Assembly: GCF_024868665.1 (NCBI RefSeq)
Contig: NC_079891.1
Coordinates: 10,380,308 to 10,444,307 of the forward strand
Direction of reading: 5' to 3'
Length of the DNA stretch: 64,000 bases
DNA from: Triplophysa rosa
Taxonomy: Eukaryota > Chordata > Actinopteri > Cypriniformes > Nemacheilidae
Under the pieces are notes generated by a model. That model was not told the origin of the DNA. It made no database searches and worked only from the letters and a program-made list of their open reading frames with translations. This document shows positions 55,968-64,000 of this stretch, one piece after another. The position numbers and the translations under genes are program-made. The number at the start of each line of letters is the position of its first letter. The stretch's first letter is position 1.

Positions 55968-56270
55968 ATTGTCTTCTGGACAACTGTCAAGTCAGTAGTC
56001 TTCCCCATAATTGTGGTTGTGTGCACTGAACTAGCCCATGAGTTACCTGGCATTTATACTCCAACTAATTAAGATAAAAAATGTATATTCTAATTTTTAG
56101 AGATTAGAATTTTTTCCTAAGCTTTAAGTCAAAACCATCAGTTAAAAATTAAACTGTTGAAATTTCACTTTGTGTGCAATGTATCTAGAATATAAGAGAT
56201 TTTGAATTTTTGAATGAAATTACAAAAAATAACTTCCCATGATATTCAAATTTTTTTGAGATGCACATTT
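55968..56270 (-). mobile_element. Degenerate Tc1-like 5' end
   Basis: GTCTTCTGGACAACTGTCAA followed by AGTAGTCTTCCCCAT is the reverse of a Tc1 transposase start (MGKTTDLTVVQK) and resembles copy 1 at 6105-6141. The region beyond it to about 56270 looks like a diverged terminal repeat (ATGATATTCAAATTT). The remaining element is missing. Confidence 0.65.
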
Positions 56271-56303
56271 ACATCACATTACTGGTATTTTGGGACTGCT
56301 TTG

Positions 56304-58768
56304 TAGAGATGCACCGATTGCATTTTTTCCCCCGATTTTATTATAAGTGAAACCTGCCAATTCCGATTTTTGCCGATTCCGATTTTCTATCCACAAACTA
56401 TAATAGACAGTATACTGTATATAAAACCATATTGACTTTTCTTCAATGCACATTTTTTTTATTTTCATTACATAAATGATTGAACATTACAATTTCCCTA
56501 AATGCAGTTCTCCAAGCTGCATTAAATTACAGAATCTTCTCTTTCCCGAACAACTGTTAAATTGAAGAACTCTGTGACTGAAAAGGACAAATAATAAAAT
56601 ATAACTAAGCATGTCAATTAATTGACCTTTTTCATTTTTGTACTCCTCTCACAAAAGTCTAAGATAACAATAAAATACTTCAACTTTATTCTTGTCTGTT
56701 TCTGTTTATGAAACTAACATTGCTTTATTTCATTTTTTCTGAAATGTATAATAAATTGTCTTTATCTTGGGTCTGTAGTATTAAAAGAAGTGGGTTGATT
56801 TTTGCTGCAACTTCAATTAAAAATTAAAAAAAGAGTGAATTCTACTCTAAAGATTTATATGTATTTGCAGTTTTTTGTGTTAGTAAAGAACTCAATCAGA
56901 TATATATCACATATATTGGTTGATTTATTAATTTTTTTATATTTGGGATTTTTAAAAACAAGTAGAAGTCGTGTTGATTGTCATTTTGCAGAGGTGAAAT
57001 TACCAGCATTACCGTAAGCCAAGCAATCAGGTTGAATGGAATTTACGTTTGTTTTACACAGAGTGAACGACTTCAACATGAGTTCAGCATGTGTCAGAGT
57101 TTAGCATCACTGTTAGCATACATGGATTAAAGTTCTCCGTCGCTACGATGGATTTCCGTTAATTGCAGCGAGTCTACGACAGATTTTCGTCAATTGCAGG
57201 GTTCCAGCCTGTCCTTGATGTCTTAAATTCACTTTTCATAATGTTGTTAACCCTTTGCAGCGTACGATCACACCGGTGTGATTAGAACATTCAGCGCTTT
57301 GGCTGGCACTGAGCCAGAGACAGAATCAACCCTGTCACATATCACAACTACCCAGTGCTTTCAACCACATATTCAATGTTTAATTTAGGCTTCAGACATA
57401 TACACGTGCCTACCAGCAAAAAATACATTTAGAGATTGCATAATACACACTGATGTCTATGGAAGCGACAATAACAATCTCCTCAAATGTAATTTGACGG
57501 ATGTGTTTTATTCAGATCAGACACAGTATCTGCAATGTAATCAATTATTAAGATCACTCAATTCTTCTACCAGTTCACCAGGCACTTACGTTGGTGTTTT
57601 TAAGAGAAGTGGATGAATTCACGTGATGTAAATCCGGCAGATCTCAGACCACGGCAGAAACAAACATGGTGGCGCCCGCTTCTAGATCAACTAACGCGAT
57701 CATTATAAAAGTGTTTAAACAACAAAACACATTCACATGCACATATTTGCCAATCGGAATGTCAGATATTTCATGACATAGTTAACAGTTTGTGATTTTT
57801 TTGAGTAAAAAAGAAAAATTATGTAAAAGCAATGCATCAGTCACAGCTGCTGTGGCTTTGCAGTGTGTCACACAATAAGCATTGCTGCGTCGCCATGGAA
57901 ATGTTAAAGTGATACCTTCTTAACGGTCGCCTTAGAAAAGCTAGTCAAACACTAAATAGTCAAACACTGAAACGGGTGTCAGGTGTAGTCAAGCTTCAGG
58001 AAAATGGTTTCACAGCCAAAAGGCAGAAAAAGTGAAAAGCACTCTGGAGACAAATACAAACAAAATTTTTGGTCTTTAGTGTTGCTTTTATTTTGTTCTT
58101 TTTTTCTGTTAATTATTAAGAGTTTCAGAAAATATTGTTTGGTCTTATAAGATAAATTAAAAAATGCACTGAAAAGTTATAGATGGTTTATTATTTGTCT
58201 AGGTAAGTATATTTTTTTCATAGATTAAAAATAGCTTTAAAAATACTGTCAATACTACGTAAAGTGGTTCAAAACATCTCCCTTTAAAACGCTATTGGTT
58301 TCGACTATTTAGAAGTGTCTGTTAAAGGAATATGACTTTGCCTGGAAAAAAAATCAGTCAGAATTTTTTTTTCCACTTTAATCCATGAGCATACATAGCC
58401 CATGTAGACGGAGCAGCGAGAGATGAACTACAGTGCACCTTTTTGTCTGTACAGTAAATGATGCGTGCACACACGTGCAGTCAGCGGATATGAGAGATGC
58501 GCGTCAGTCAACAGAGATTCGCAGTATGTTGGACCCACATGCGAGTATAAACGAGCTGTGAAAGACAGGCTGTGCCCACGCACGTTTACATGTTTACTTG
58601 CGGCTTTAAGTGTACTGACGGCTGTGATGTTCTTGCCTGCATCACGGGCAACAGAAGATCGGCTTGGAATTGGCGAGACGTGAGACTGACCGGCCAGTCA
58701 CCGGTCCGGCCGATCATACGAAAAACCGTCTGATTCCAGGCTCTGGCCGGTCAATCGGTGCACCTCTA
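56304..58768. mobile_element. hAT element (TAGAGATGCACCGAT ends)
   Basis: Ends TAGAGATGCACCGATTGC and CAATCGGTGCACCTCTA, with a perfect 8-bp duplication CTGCTTTG at 56296-56303 and 58769-58776. Subterminal CCGATT repeats. An inner piggyBac-like end (TTAACCCTTTGCAGCGTACG at 57247) has no visible partner. No transposase frame was recognised. Confidence 0.9.
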
Positions 58769-58976
58769 CTGCTTTGTGAATGCTGTCTTAACTGGTAAAA
58801 AGATGGAATGCCGAACACCACATTTGTGTATTTACTGGTAAAGTCATTCAAGTAATTTGATGGTCATTTACAGTGATTACTGTGTGAAAGGGGATATTGT
58901 CGCAGATGTTTAAATGGAAGAGCAGTTTGTCCACAATTTGTCAAGTAACCAAAGTGTGTCTGCATATGATCTTCAG

Positions 58977-59111
58977 GTAAAGACAGCAGCAGTGTTACAT
59001 TGAGGGTTCATGCTGTGCCCCCTCCAAACTTCCTCAAACCCAGTCGCTTTCATCCTCAGAAGAACAACGTCAGGACTGAGTGGTTCACTGGTGTTGCCGA
59101 TAAACAACAAG
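58977..59111 (+). CDS. nol6: nol6 exon 6
   Basis: 135 bases, phase 1 in and phase 1 out. It completes the split Gly and reads KDSSSVTLRVHAVPPPNFLK, PSRFHPQKNNVRTEWFTGV and ADKQQ. It matches Nol6 (KDxxxVTVRLHxxPPPxFFxPxRxxPxKNNVRxxW). The exact codon-phase join to exon 5 across 34.6 kb shows that the gene continues here. Confidence 0.93.
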
Positions 59112-59192
59112 GTAATCAAGAATTTCAGATAGGTCTCTTTTAATGAGATTAATTATTTCATGTTACAAAAAATGTCTATTGTTTTTATAAAG

Positions 59193-59359
59193 CAGAACTC
59201 AGTGAGCCTCCTACTCCCCATTATAACAGCACGATTCTTGGAGATCACCTCCCTCTCTCACACTTCCAGTTCCTTTCTGCTAATAGCACGCAGTGTCCTG
59301 CATTTAGAGATGTTGTGGCCCTTCTCAAAGTTTGGCTAAGACAGAGAGGACTGGACCAG
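59193..59359 (+). CDS. nol6: nol6 exon 7
   Basis: 167 bases, phase 1 in and phase 0 out, after an 81-bp intron. It reads AELSEPPTPHYNSTILGDHL, PLSHFQFLSANSTQCPAFRD and VVALLKVWLRQRGLDQ. It matches the Nol6 block PPTPHYNxxILxDxxLExHLxxLxxxxxxxxxxxxxxxLLKVWLRQRxLDxG in the first Nrap domain. Donor CAG/GTAAAC. Confidence 0.94.
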
Positions 59360-59507
59360 GTAAACAGAAACTTGTTTCTTAATTAAGGTATAATTGTATA
59401 GTCTATTAATATGAAATATGAATTGTTTGTTGAGGAGCATAATAATAATCTGAAAGACACAATTAAACAAGGAATTGTTTTTAACAACTGTTAATGTGTC
59501 TTAACAG

Positions 59508-59628
59508 GGTGCAGGATGTTTCTGTGGCTTCCATGCTTCTATGTTATTGGCTTATCTTCTGTCCACACACAAAGTTGGCAAAAGCATGAATGCCTACCAG
59601 CTGTTCAGGAATGTTCTGCACTTCTTGG
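59508..59628 (+). CDS. nol6: nol6 exon 8 (last visible)
   Basis: 121 bases, phase 0 in and phase 1 out (G/GTAAGG). It reads GAGCFCGFHASMLLAYLLST, HKVGKSMNAYQLFRNVLHFL. It matches Nol6 GxxGFxxFLxSMLLxYLLxxxKIxxxMSxYQxLRxxLxFL. The next expected segment (the TVNGIS-type block) was not found between 59629 and 64000, so intron 8 is longer than 4.3 kb and about two thirds of the protein is off the right edge. Confidence 0.93.
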
Positions 59629-59833
59629 GTAAGGGAGATCATGATATCACATTTTGTCAGGGACCAATGTTATGTTTTTACAGTAGAATAGATTATTTAT
59701 TATATATATATATATATTATTGCATTTATTTACCAATACAGTAACACAATAACGACAGTGGTATTGGTATCTCACATCAGAAAGAGCTCCCAAATATTTG
59801 CTCACAATCATTGTACATTCATGTTCAGATATA

Positions 59834-60097
59834 CAGTATCTCATAGAAGTGAATACACCCCTCACATTTTTGTAAATATTTTATTACAACTTTTCATGTG
59901 ACAACCCTGAAGCAATGAAACTTGGCTACAATGTAAAGTAGTGAGTATACAGCTTGTATAACACTGTAAATTTCCTGTCCCCTCAAAATAACTCAACACA
60001 CAGCCATTAATGTCTAATCCGCTGGCAACAAAAGTGAGTACACCCCTAAGTGAAAATGTCCAAATTGGGCCCAATTGTTTTCTTTGTCGCTCACGGT
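59834..60097. mobile_element. End fragment of a second Tc1-like family
   Basis: Starts after TA with CAGTATCTCATAGAAGTGAA and continues TACACCCCTCACATTTTTGT, ATGTAAAGTAGTGAGTATAC and GTACACCCCTAAGTGAAAAT. I recognise this as the terminal repeat of a common fish Tc1-like element distinct from copies 1-3. It is cut off at the next element. Confidence 0.6.
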
Positions 60098-60765
60098 CAG
60101 TGACCATGTTTACATGGACAACGATAATCTGATATCAACACGATTAAGACAATACTCTGATTAAGAATGGACCATGTAAACAGAGCTTTTTGATTAACTT
60201 AATCCGTCTAAACTCATAATCGTAGTAAACACAAATCGAATTAAGACTGGTGGAGAACTCCTATTTTAGTCACATTATCGAAGTGCGGTATAGACATGTA
60301 CACACCTTAATCACACTATTACCTATATTACACTATTAAAGTAGGAACTTTCGCGGCACTTTGCGACAGGTTACACACACACACGCACGGCAGTGGACAG
60401 AAGTTTTGTTTTACGGCAAACAACATGGCTTCAAGCAAGAAAGCACATTTTTGGTCCGAACCGGAAACAAGAAAGATGCCAACAATTCTAGAAAATAAAT
60501 TAAACACCAAAAACTGTATGTGGTACCATGGCGAAGACTAACTGTTTGTTTATACATGAAATTATGGAAGGAACATTGAACAGCGTCGCTTAGGGACGAA
60601 ATGACGTATGCCATTAATCGAACTATGTAGTGTAACATGTAAAACGGGAACATGAAAGTTATATTCTTAAAGCAACTCATGTAAATACCTTAATCGTAAT
60701 ATTAGCTTATTCAGAATAAGGCAAATAATTTGATTACTGACGTCCATGTAAACGTGGTCACTGTC
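60098..60765. mobile_element. MITE with CATGTTTACATGGAC ends
   Basis: The left CAGTGACCATGTTTACATGG and right CCATGTAAACGTGGTCACTG are inverted repeats with internal TAATCTGAT/ATTAAGAC motifs repeated in both halves. Non-coding. The target duplication is not clear. Confidence 0.7.
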
Positions 60766-60888
60766 TGTCTTGTTTAGCTTTGCATTGCATTTGCAACAAT
60801 AAATAAGGTAGGCCTATTTATTTCAACTAAGGTAAGGAATCACAGCGCTTTTTAAAACAAACATTTACATCTCTTACAAACATACAGC

Positions 60889-60967
60889 GCTTACACAGAT
60901 ACACACGGAAGCGTTTGAAAGTATGTCAAAGTAAAAATCAAACGCTTCCGTGTGTATCTGTGTAAGC
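60889..60967. repeat. Perfect 30-nt-arm hairpin
   Basis: GCTTACACAGATACACACGG...GCGTTTGA (60889-60918) is the exact reverse complement of 60938-60967, with a 19-base loop. No transcription signals were identified around it. Confidence 0.95.
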
Positions 60968-61611
60968 ACACTGTAGAGAGTGCAATGCAATGATCATTTC
61001 ACGCGCTTCCGGGTTTGGTTGCGCAAGCGCTCGGTAAGGAGCCATTCAAAGACATCCGATGACCTTAGAAACACAATAGCCAATCAGGTCTTTCATAATC
61101 TGTTCAACAGCGCTCAAAATGATAGCGGGAAATGCAAGTATTGTCACATTTAGTACCGACTGGTACCGAAATTTGGTATCGTGACAACACTACTGTGTGT
61201 GTTTAAAGAACAATAATTACTCGACCGCCTTTGCTGCACATTTACACGTTCACAGAGCGGTTATAATAATTGTTTATTTGTGGCTGTTGTAGGCCACAAA
61301 CAAAGAAAGGCCAATAAATAAAAACCTTCAATAGATCTAGCTATACTGAAATTAAACTGCATATTTCTATTTATTGTAAAGTAAAATAATTAAACAGACA
61401 AATGGATGGACTACTGCTTGTTGAGTTTATATTCTTTTCTCTTCATTTTGATTAAATAAAAAAGACCAAATAAATAGCCTAAATATTGCTACATTTGGCT
61501 TACACAGGTTTTCTTTATAATATCTGCAGCTTAAAGATAGAATATGAATTGAATAATATACTTTGTTCTAAGCATATGCATTTATTCTTATAATACAAAA
61601 CTTTTTTGAAA

Positions 61612-61695
61612 AAGAAACTTTGCCTGCCTGAGGGGGTATCGATCCAATGCCGAATGGTAGGAAGCCGTGCGCTAACCACATACAGTGTACAGTAC
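61612..61695 (-). mobile_element. tRNA-like SINE head
   Basis: On the minus strand TGGTTAGCGCACGGCTTCC (A-box-like) is followed by GGATCGATACCCCCTCAGGC (B-box-like). Degenerate, with no closed acceptor stem, so it is not called as a tRNA gene. Confidence 0.45.
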
Positions 61696-62090
61696 AGTAG
61701 GCCAATACTGTAATGCACCAGATGGCCTCCATTACAGTTCAATCAAGTTATACACTTTCTAAATTTTTTACAATAAAACAATGCTCAAATATCTGAGCCT
61801 TAGCTTTTAAATAACATCAATCAAAATAAATTTGTTAACAGTGTTGTGTAGGCACAGAGTTGAGTCTGGGGTTCTCATACAGTACTCCTTAAGCTGTTGA
61901 ATGTATTTGTAACATAAGGTAAAGTGATAAATGGCCCTTTCATCCTGACGCAAGGAGCCGCGTCTCATGTTCTTCACAGCAGAATCAGTGATTGTGACAT
62001 GACAGCCACCTAACGGTCTTGTCACAGCAGTGGTGCTTGGCTGAATCACGTACTGCAGCACAATGCAGCATGGTTTTTCTCGCGCATTTT

Positions 62091-62396
62091 TTAATGGCCA
62101 GATCTGTATGCAAGGTTAAAAAGATGCGTCTTTAATCTAGATTTACACTTCCAAAGTGTGTCTTCCTGCCACACAGCGCTCGGAAGACTGTTCCAACGTT
62201 TAGGCACTAGGTAGGAAAAGGATCTACCACCTGTACTTGAAATTCTAGGTATTTCCAACTGGCCAGAGCTATAAGAGCGTAGTGAACACAATGGACTTTC
62301 ATGCAATAGAAGCTCACTCAGGTACTGAGGAGCTAAACCCTGTAGGGAGGGAGAGGGAGAGAGATTTTTCTTTAAATCATTTTGCAGTGTAGCCAA
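62091..62396 (-). pseudogene. LINE ORF2 C-terminal fragment (L2/Rex-like)
   Basis: The minus-strand frame of 101 codons contains LQGLAPQYLSELL, then SFSYLVPKRWNSLPSAV and KCKSRLKTHLFNLAY. This is the conserved C-terminal block of fish L2/CR1/Rex-type ORF2 (LAPxYLxELL...RxFxxxAPxxWNxLPxxxR...FKxxLKTHLF). It is 5'-truncated, and reverse transcriptase motifs are absent. Confidence 0.8.
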
Positions 62397-62543
62397 TAAT
62401 AATCCGACAGTTTATTCATAGCTTGAGTTTATAATGTTGAAGGACACTTGTTGTGCAGGACATTCTTTCAGCAGTCAGTTATAGGCCTAATATAGGCTAC
62501 TCAAGAAGGGAGAGGGCTCAAATTTTGTTTTAATTTAGCCTAC

Positions 62544-62710
62544 CCTTGTTGAAAAAAGGTTAGGTATGTTTTGATGCTGGTTTGACCAGCTTAAACCAGC
62601 TAAGGACCAGCACATGGCCATCTTAAACCAGCACATTGACCAGCTTAAACCAGTGCAAACCGGCATCAAAACATACCAAACCAGCATATGCTGTTTTTTT
62701 CAACAGGGAC
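62544..62710. mobile_element. Foldback MITE with CTGGTTTAAGCTGGT repeats
   Basis: CCCTTGTTGAAAAAA on the left pairs with TTTTTTTCAACAGGG on the right. The interior repeats ACCAGCTTAAACCAGC and pairs GTATGTTTTGATGC with GCATCAAAACATAC. This is a well-known fish hairpin MITE style. Confidence 0.85.
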
Positions 62711-62824
62711 TTGTTTTGCTCAATTTTATTTCAAGTTATATTGTATTATATTGAAAAGCAAGATAAAATATAAAAAGCACATTTTGACCATTCAGTTTAT
62801 GTAATAGTGAAAAAATTGGCTAAA

Positions 62825-62921
62825 TAAATAGAAGAAATAAGAAAAGCCGTGTTCGGTATTCGGTCGAATTGTTTCTTTTTTATTCGGCTTCGGCCAAGAA
62901 TTTTCACTGACGTGCATCCCT
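62825..62921. mobile_element. hAT end fragment (TAGGGATGCAC type)
   Basis: Reversed, it reads TAGGGATGCACGTCAGTGAA and then TTCTTGGCCGAAGCCGAAT, a common fish hAT terminus. Only one end is present. Confidence 0.5.
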
Positions 62922-63032
62922 AGTCCAAAGAGGTCATATGCTAAAGTTTGCCTGAATTTAATCATTGAGTAGGCGAATAGTGGGAGGTCCATTTACACCG
63001 GTTGTTAAACAACATGGTTGGAGGATAAAGAG

Positions 63033-63125
63033 TTGGAACCATGGCTGAGGGCCATCTCAGGGAATAATCGTGAGGTGTACTGCTCTGTGTGTCGGAAGGT
63101 GTTTAGCGTAGCCTCGTTTCTCTTT
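63033..63125 (+). pseudogene. Possible zinc-finger/BED-like transposon exon
   Basis: One frame reads LEPWLRAISGNNREVYCSVC and RKVFSVASFLF. The W.....N...YC.VC.K.FS pattern resembles the N-terminal zinc finger of hAT-derived proteins. There is no clear start or splice site, and the match is short. Confidence 0.35.
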
Positions 63126-64000
63126 CTAATAAACCTTGCATTGGGTTAGTCACTCAATTAATTCTCTTGTGCTTCGTTCCCACCCTTCTAAATTATGTTT
63201 AATTGATGAGTTATTACAAACTAAGACTGTTTAGTTGTGCTATCTTACAATCATTATATAGTAAATGTAAGTTAAAGTGTCGCCAATGTACCCGATTAAA
63301 ACAAAAAACTGGCGATGAGGTCTTAAAATATATGGAAAGAGTCTTGAAAAGGGTCTTAAAAAGTATTCAATTTAGCTCCATGATTCCTGTATATACCCTG
63401 TTACTGTTTGGCAGCGGAGCACGATTTTCACTTTCGCTTTTGCTACTTTATAGTCTGGTGTTACCCGCAGCAACATCCTCATTGTCCGTCGATTAAAAAA
63501 AGACTCTGCTTTTGCTCCACATCTCACATCCATGAAATCACAATGAACTCGTGTTTTATGCGCGCTTGAAACACGCATCATTAAAATCTGAGTGCACTCA
63601 CATGTCGACTCTGGAAGCTGGAGCGCCATGCTCGCTCCTGCTTGAGACAATAATCGTATGTACTGTATATGACTTTAAAACTGGATTTAAAAAAAAAAGA
63701 TATAATAGAGGTTGGACTATCGTTACACTATCGTGAAAAAATAGTGTCATAGTTTGCTCTATCAATATTTTTGCACAGCCCTGTTAATATGTTGCTTAAA
63801 AGGGTAACAAGTGAAAAATGTGGGTTTACAGGTAAAGTGGCTTTCGAATGACAGATTACTATTGAATAAAATGCCCAGATTCCTAGCTAACGACGAGGGT
63901 TTTATGGAACATCCGTCAATAGTTAAGCAGTAAGCCTTAATCTATCAATTCTATATCATTGGCAAGGAGATACAGCATCTCCTGCCTATAGGATACAATG
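63126..64000. other. End of window, intron 8 of nol6, nothing assigned
   Basis: Short frames only. An exon-like frame after TTTACAG at about 63831 (VKWLSNDRLLLNKMPRFLAN, then a stop) does not match the next part of Nol6 and was not assigned. Confidence 0.4.

Larger units (their letters stand above)
24423..58976 (+). other. nol6 intron 5, about 34.6 kb, transposon-packed
   Basis: It begins GTATGATTGG and ends TGATCTTCAG. Neighbouring introns are 81-290 bp. Contents are itemised separately. Spacer stretches with no recognised feature are 24430-25245, 28780-29420, 30360-31320, 31600-32030, 34790-35180, 36740-36970, 38680-39070, 39550-40255, 40440-40860, 41545-41605, 51150-51368, 54431-55965 and 58780-58970. 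Confidence 0.85.

Noticed and set aside
61612..61695. Candidate tRNA gene on the minus strand
   Set aside because: A- and B-like boxes are present but no cloverleaf can be closed.
63831..63932. Exon-like frame after TTTACAG as nol6 exon 9
   Set aside because: The translation (KWLSNDRLLLNKMPRFL) does not match the Nol6 segment that should follow exon 8, and it ends in a stop without a donor.

Overview
The window is vertebrate nuclear DNA from a teleost, most likely a cyprinid. It has short spliced exons with GT/AG borders, AT-rich introns, and a very dense load of fish-type transposons: Tc1, hAT and their MITEs, piggyBac-like, CACTA-like, LINE, tRNA-SINE and a gammaretrovirus-like ERV. No bacterial-style operons, CRISPR arrays or intact RNA genes were seen. 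Species and superfamily names come from recognition by eye, not from database searches.

The only clearly functional host gene is nol6 (nucleolar protein 6/Nrap, a small-subunit processome protein) on the + strand. Eight exons were reconstructed: 12136-12186, 23162-23383, 23549-23665, 23787-23963, 24254-24422, 58977-59111, 59193-59359 and 59508-59628. They encode about 386 N-terminal residues in an unbroken frame; the rest of the gene lies beyond the right edge. Intron 1 is about 11 kb and intron 5 about 34.6 kb, while the other complete introns are 81-290 bp. The two long introns are built almost entirely of nested mobile elements.

Layout. 1-12 kb: LINE tail, a broken ERV env with a 3' LTR, a truncated Tc1, (GA)n microsatellites, two MITEs and an L1-like fragment. 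12-23 kb (intron 1): decayed DUF4806-type exons interrupted by a 1.2 kb foldback element, hAT elements, a hAT carrying a palindromic Tc1 derivative, and a THAP-domain exon. 25-31 kb: a 3.5 kb hAT containing further nested insertions, then a third Tc1. 32-39 kb: a three-level nest (hAT > hAT fragment > solo LTR), another hAT, and copy A of a composite hAT. 41.6-51.1 kb: copy B of that composite, carrying at least five further elements, including a 4.4 kb CACTA-like unit with a multi-exon gene. 51.4-58.8 kb: more nested hATs. 59.8-64 kb (start of intron 8): Tc1, SINE, LINE and MITE remnants.

The most interesting items are: the CACTA-like element 44656-49097, whose whole interior is a decayed multi-exon gene with a CIDE-N-like N-terminus; two Tc1 copies sharing one inversion breakpoint, so a palindromic derivative seems to have spread; paralogous empty sites that date insertions; and a 10-bp target duplication around a MITE with telomere-like repeats. 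Coding pieces in the transposons are broken or partial; nol6 is the only gene reading cleanly across all its visible exons.
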